This document shows, piece by piece, positions 61,619 to 64,000 of a stretch of 64,000 nucleotides of DNA. The notes under the pieces were generated by a model that worked only from the letters and a program-made list of their open reading frames with translations, did no database searches and was not told the origin of the DNA. Source of the DNA: JAVXTH01 sp036641395 (GTDB taxonomy: Bacteria; Bacillota_I; Bacilli_A; Erysipelotrichales; Erysipelotrichaceae); assembly GCA_036641395.1 (NCBI GenBank), contig JAVWEY010000002.1, positions 14,914 through 78,913 on the forward strand, read 5' to 3'. Numbering within the stretch: position 1 is the stretch's first letter; each line of letters opens with the position of its first letter. The translations under genes and the position numbers were made by a program.

Positions 61619-62911
61619 ATGTCAGAAACAAAAATGTTGTTAGAAGTAAATGAAAAACCAAAACCAGCGCAGTGGGCACTCTTATCATTTCAACACGTGT
61701 TCGCCATGTTTGGTGCTACGGTATTAGTTCCAATCATAACCGGCTTTCCGGTATCCGTTGCCTTGTTTGGTTCAGGAGTAGGTACTTTAATTTACACATT
61801 TTGTACGAAAGGTAAGGTTCCTGTTTATTTAGGAAGTTCCTTTGCTTACATCAGTGCGGTACAAATTGCCGTTGCGGCAATGAATGGGGATGTATCAGCA
61901 GCACAAACAGGATTAGTTTTAATCGGTATTACTTATGTTATTGTTGCACTTATCATCAAAGCAATTGGCAAAGGGTGGATTGATAAATTATTACCACCAA
62001 TTGTTATTGGTCCAATGATTGCGGTTATTGGATTAGGACTTGCAGCTAGTGCAGTTAAGAATGCTGGCTTTGTAGAGGGAGGACAATGGCAAAGTATGGT
62101 GGTTGCTTTTTCTACCTTCTTAGTAGCTGCTTTAGTTTCAACGAAAGCAAAAGGTTTCTTTAAAATCATTCCATTCTTGATTGCGATTGGGTTTGGTTAT
62201 TGTTTATCTTATGCGTTAGGGTTAGTTGATTTATCTTCGATTGCGAAAGCAAGTTGGTTTTCATTACCAGAATTTATATTTCCATTCAAAGTTCCAGGTT
62301 TTAAATCCTATCATTTCTATTTTGGACCTGAAACATTTGCCATTCTTCCGGTTGCGTTTGTGACTATTTCAGAACATATTGGTGACCATACTGTTTTAGG
62401 AAAAATATGTGGAAGAGATTTCTTGAAAGATCCAGGATTAGATCGCACCTTAATGGGTGATGGTATTGCAACCGCTGTTTCAGGTTTCTTAGGTGGACCT
62501 GCAAATACAACTTATGGTGAAAATACCGGAGTCATCGGGATGACGAAAGTCGCAAGTGTCTATGTGACAGCCGGCGCTGCTTGTATTGCCGTTGTCTTAT
62601 CTTGTGTAGGTAAAATATCAGCTTTTATTTCAACGATTCCAGCCTGTGTTTTAGGTGGTATGAGTATCTTATTATATGGTGTTATTGCTAGTAATGGTTT
62701 ACGGGTATTAGTTGATAATAAAATTGATTTCGCTAAACAACGTAATTTAATCATCGCATCAGCGATGCTTGTTATTGGATTAGGTGGAGCAATCCTTCCT
62801 TTAGGAAAAATTGTAACATTATCAGGTACAGCTTTATCAGCAGTTGTAGGAATTGTTTTAAACCTAATTTTACCAGAAGAAGAAGCAGGACCTTCAGCAC
62901 CAGAAATCTAA
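61619..62911 (+). CDS. uraA: Uracil permease (uracil-xanthine permease family, PyrP/UraA)
   Basis: 430 residues, NCS2 family, with about 14 spans arranged in two inverted repeats. Family marks: ALLSFQHVFAMFGATVLVPI, VYLGSSFAYISAVQIA, VTISEHIGDHTVLGKI, and GGPANTTYGENTGVIGMTK (the substrate-site Glu and NTTYGEN motif). The PyrR-type leader upstream marks uracil as substrate. AAGGAGG precedes the ATG. Confidence 0.95.
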   Translation: MSETKMLLEVNEKPKPAQWALLSFQHVFAMFGATVLVPIITGFPVSVALFGSGVGTLIYTFCTKGKVPVYLGSSFAYISAVQIAVAAMNGDVSAAQTGLVLIGITYVIVALIIKAIGKGWIDKLLPPIVIGPMIAVIGLGLAASAVKNAGFVEGGQWQSMVVAFSTFLVAALVSTKAKGFFKIIPFLIAIGFGYCLSYALGLVDLSSIAKASWFSLPEFIFPFKVPGFKSYHFYFGPETFAILPVAFVTISEHIGDHTVLGKICGRDFLKDPGLDRTLMGDGIATAVSGFLGGPANTTYGENTGVIGMTKVASVYVTAGAACIAVVLSCVGKISAFISTIPACVLGGMSILLYGVIASNGLRVLVDNKIDFAKQRNLIIASAMLVIGLGGAILPLGKIVTLSGTALSAVVGIVLNLILPEEEAGPSAPEI

Positions 62912-62920
62912 GGATAATTG

Positions 62921-62955
62921 AAAAGAATTATGAATGATTCGTAATTCTTTTTTTT
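62921..62955 (+). terminator. Terminator after uraA
   Basis: AAAAGAATTA (62921-62930) and TAATTCTTTT (62942-62951), followed by T residues. Confidence 0.88.
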
Positions 62956-62970
62956 ACGGGGATTAATATG

Positions 62971-62979
62971 TGGTAAAAT
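62971..62979 (+). promoter_or_regulatory. Extended -10 promoter
   Basis: TGGTAAAAT preceded by TG, 26 bases before the radical-SAM start codon. Confidence 0.6.
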
Positions 62980-63004
62980 AAATAAAAGATAAGGAGAGAT
63001 AGGA

Positions 63005-63844
63005 ATGCGTTTTAAAAGAATTTATCTCGAAATTATTAATACTTGTAATTTGAAATGCTCTTTTTGTATTCAAAATCAAAGGAAACCGGAGAGCGTAAGC
63101 TGTGAGGAATTTGAAGATCGAATCAAACAAGTAAAACCTTATACAGATTACATTTATCTGCATGTATTAGGGGAACCTTTATCTCATCCTGAGTTGTCTA
63201 GTATTTTAAGTGTTTGTTCAAAATATCAAATGCAAGTGAACCTTACAACAAATGGAACTTTATTAAAGAAACAAGTTGATGTATTAAAAGCAGCCCTTTG
63301 TATTCGTCAAATAAATGTTTCACTTCATAGTTTTGCTCAAGATGGACAACTAGATACACAAACATATCTAAAAGATGTAATGGAAACATGTGATGTATTA
63401 AGTGAAACCATGTATGTGAGCTATCGCTTATGGAATTTAAAAGATGGGGTAATGGATCAAGAAACACAAAATGTATTTAAGTATTTAAAAACACATTATC
63501 AAGTTGAGGATATAAGTCATAAGAACAATCGGATTACCTTGGCTAAAAATCGTTTCCTAAATTTTGAAGAAATATTTGAATGGCCTTCTCTTAATCATTC
63601 GATTGTTTCAAAGGTTGGTAGATGTTTAGGCATGAAAGCAATGTGTGCAATCTTAGTAGATGGAAGTGTAGTCCCATGTTGTCTAGATGGAAATGGTAGT
63701 TGTGTGCTTGGAAATATTAAAAATCAATCATTTAAAGAGATTATCGAAAGTGATATGTCGAAAGCAATTGAAAATGGTTTTAATCAAAACCAAGTGATAT
63801 CTGCCTTATGTCAGCGTTGCACTTATCGAGGTCGGTTTGATTAA
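63005..63844 (+). CDS. Radical SAM/SPASM-like protein
   Basis: 279 residues, shorter than typical SPASM enzymes. The cluster motif CNLKCSFC follows EIINT, with HVLGEPLSHPEL and LTTNGTLLKK in the barrel. A C-terminal Cys-rich segment, CLGMKAMCAILVDGSVVPCCLD, and a final CQRC suggest one auxiliary iron-sulfur cluster. Members modify peptides or proteins, or serve tungsten/molybdenum cofactor steps; no precursor peptide gene is visible beside it. Substrate unknown. Confidence 0.88.
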   Translation: MRFKRIYLEIINTCNLKCSFCIQNQRKPESVSCEEFEDRIKQVKPYTDYIYLHVLGEPLSHPELSSILSVCSKYQMQVNLTTNGTLLKKQVDVLKAALCIRQINVSLHSFAQDGQLDTQTYLKDVMETCDVLSETMYVSYRLWNLKDGVMDQETQNVFKYLKTHYQVEDISHKNNRITLAKNRFLNFEEIFEWPSLNHSIVSKVGRCLGMKAMCAILVDGSVVPCCLDGNGSCVLGNIKNQSFKEIIESDMSKAIENGFNQNQVISALCQRCTYRGRFD

Positions 63845-63856
63845 AAGGCAAATTAA

Positions 63857-63889
63857 TTGACACTTAATTAACAGTATTATATTATGATA
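63857..63889 (+). promoter_or_regulatory. Possible promoter of the TetR gene
   Basis: TTGACA (63857-63862) is clear; the -10 is ambiguous (TATATT 63878-63883 or TATGAT 63883-63888) because spacing is 15 or 20 bases. A TTAATTAA palindrome lies at 63864-63871. Confidence 0.4.
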
Positions 63890-63919
63890 AAGAACATTCG
63901 TCATAGAAAGGATATAGTT

Positions 63920-64000
63920 ATGCGAAAGGCTATTATTTCAAAAGAAAAAATCTTAGAAGTTGCGAAAGAACTTGTGGATGAAATTGGTTTTGCCAATTTC
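63920..64000 (+). CDS. TetR family regulator (5' end only)
   Basis: 27 codons are visible before the window ends. The start MRKAIISKEKILEVAKELVD with EIGFANF is the usual beginning of a TetR helix-turn-helix domain. AGAAAGGA precedes the ATG. Target and effector unknown. Confidence 0.82.
   Translation, partial: MRKAIISKEKILEVAKELVDEIGFANF

Noticed and set aside
1..64000. UGA recoding as in mollicutes
   Set aside because: TGA ends many genes (trmL, arsC, thiN) and Trp is encoded by TGG throughout.
1..64000. CRISPR array, tRNA or rRNA genes, insertion sequences
   Set aside because: Looked for repeated spacers, cloverleaf ends and transposase motifs; none seen by eye.

Overview
The window is AT-rich chromosomal DNA from a low-GC Gram-positive bacterium (Bacillota). 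The standard code is used: many genes end in TGA and Trp is TGG, so it is not a mollicute with recoded UGA. The gene set (RibU under an FMN riboswitch, HrcA/CIRCE heat-shock control, a PknB/RsgA/Rpe/ThiN cluster facing rpmB, AsnA, dockerin-bearing surface proteins, a divergent FtsA) best fits an Erysipelotrichia-like anaerobe. That placement is inference, not a measured classification. I saw no tRNA, rRNA, CRISPR array, transposase or prophage.

Layout. 1-4.8 kb: end of a polar amino-acid ABC transporter; a YtrA-type GntR-regulated ABC exporter with a long palindromic operator; a six-TM protein; FMN riboswitch and ribU. 4.8-16.3 kb: housekeeping and orphan genes (tRNA and nucleotide-pool enzymes, radical-SAM/B12 protein, kinase-fold protein, a shortened DapF-like protein, RidA with a Cys-rich tail, YlbJ-like and CDF membrane proteins, PgeF, self-inhibited Fic). 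16.5-22.6 kb: hrcA-grpE-dnaK-[polysaccharide deacetylase lipoprotein]-dnaJ under two CIRCE boxes. 22.6-26.2 kb: cca, and an SOS-like mutagenesis cassette (Y-family polymerase and small partner, divergent from a self-cleaving S24 repressor). 26.2-30.4 kb: a two-gene unit pairing a chimeric lipoprotein (solute-binding plus 5'-nucleotidase C-terminal domain) with a membrane GGDEF/EAL protein. 30.6-33.2 kb: clpB, again with two CIRCE boxes.

33.3-37.1 kb: gamma carbonic anhydrase, LUD protein, cysK-cysE and asnA. 37.7-39.7 kb: a small arsenic-type operon (ArsR, ArsP-like permease, thioredoxin-like protein, ArsC), then convergent rqcH. 41.5-52.1 kb: gmk, priA, PAP2, rsmB, rlmN, prpC, pknB, rsgA, rpe, thiN, with rpmB facing them. 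52.6-58.8 kb: a secreted glucosaminidase with a dockerin module, a membrane-anchored beta-sandwich protein, ftsA (degenerate nucleotide-binding motifs), ftsZ and an unknown 149-residue protein. 58.8-64 kb: Ca2+ P-type ATPase, a uracil permease behind a PyrR-type attenuator, a radical-SAM/SPASM protein, and the start of a TetR regulator.

Three themes stand out. HrcA control looks doubled at both heat-shock operons, with the same geometry. Several conserved housekeeping proteins carry unusual parts (Cys/His-rich GrpE, Cys-tailed RidA, FtsA lacking its glycine loops, DapF lacking its substrate loop). The cell-surface module ahead of ftsA-ftsZ (dockerin hydrolase plus membrane beta-sandwich partner) and the lipoprotein/c-di-GMP pair are the best candidates for undescribed systems.
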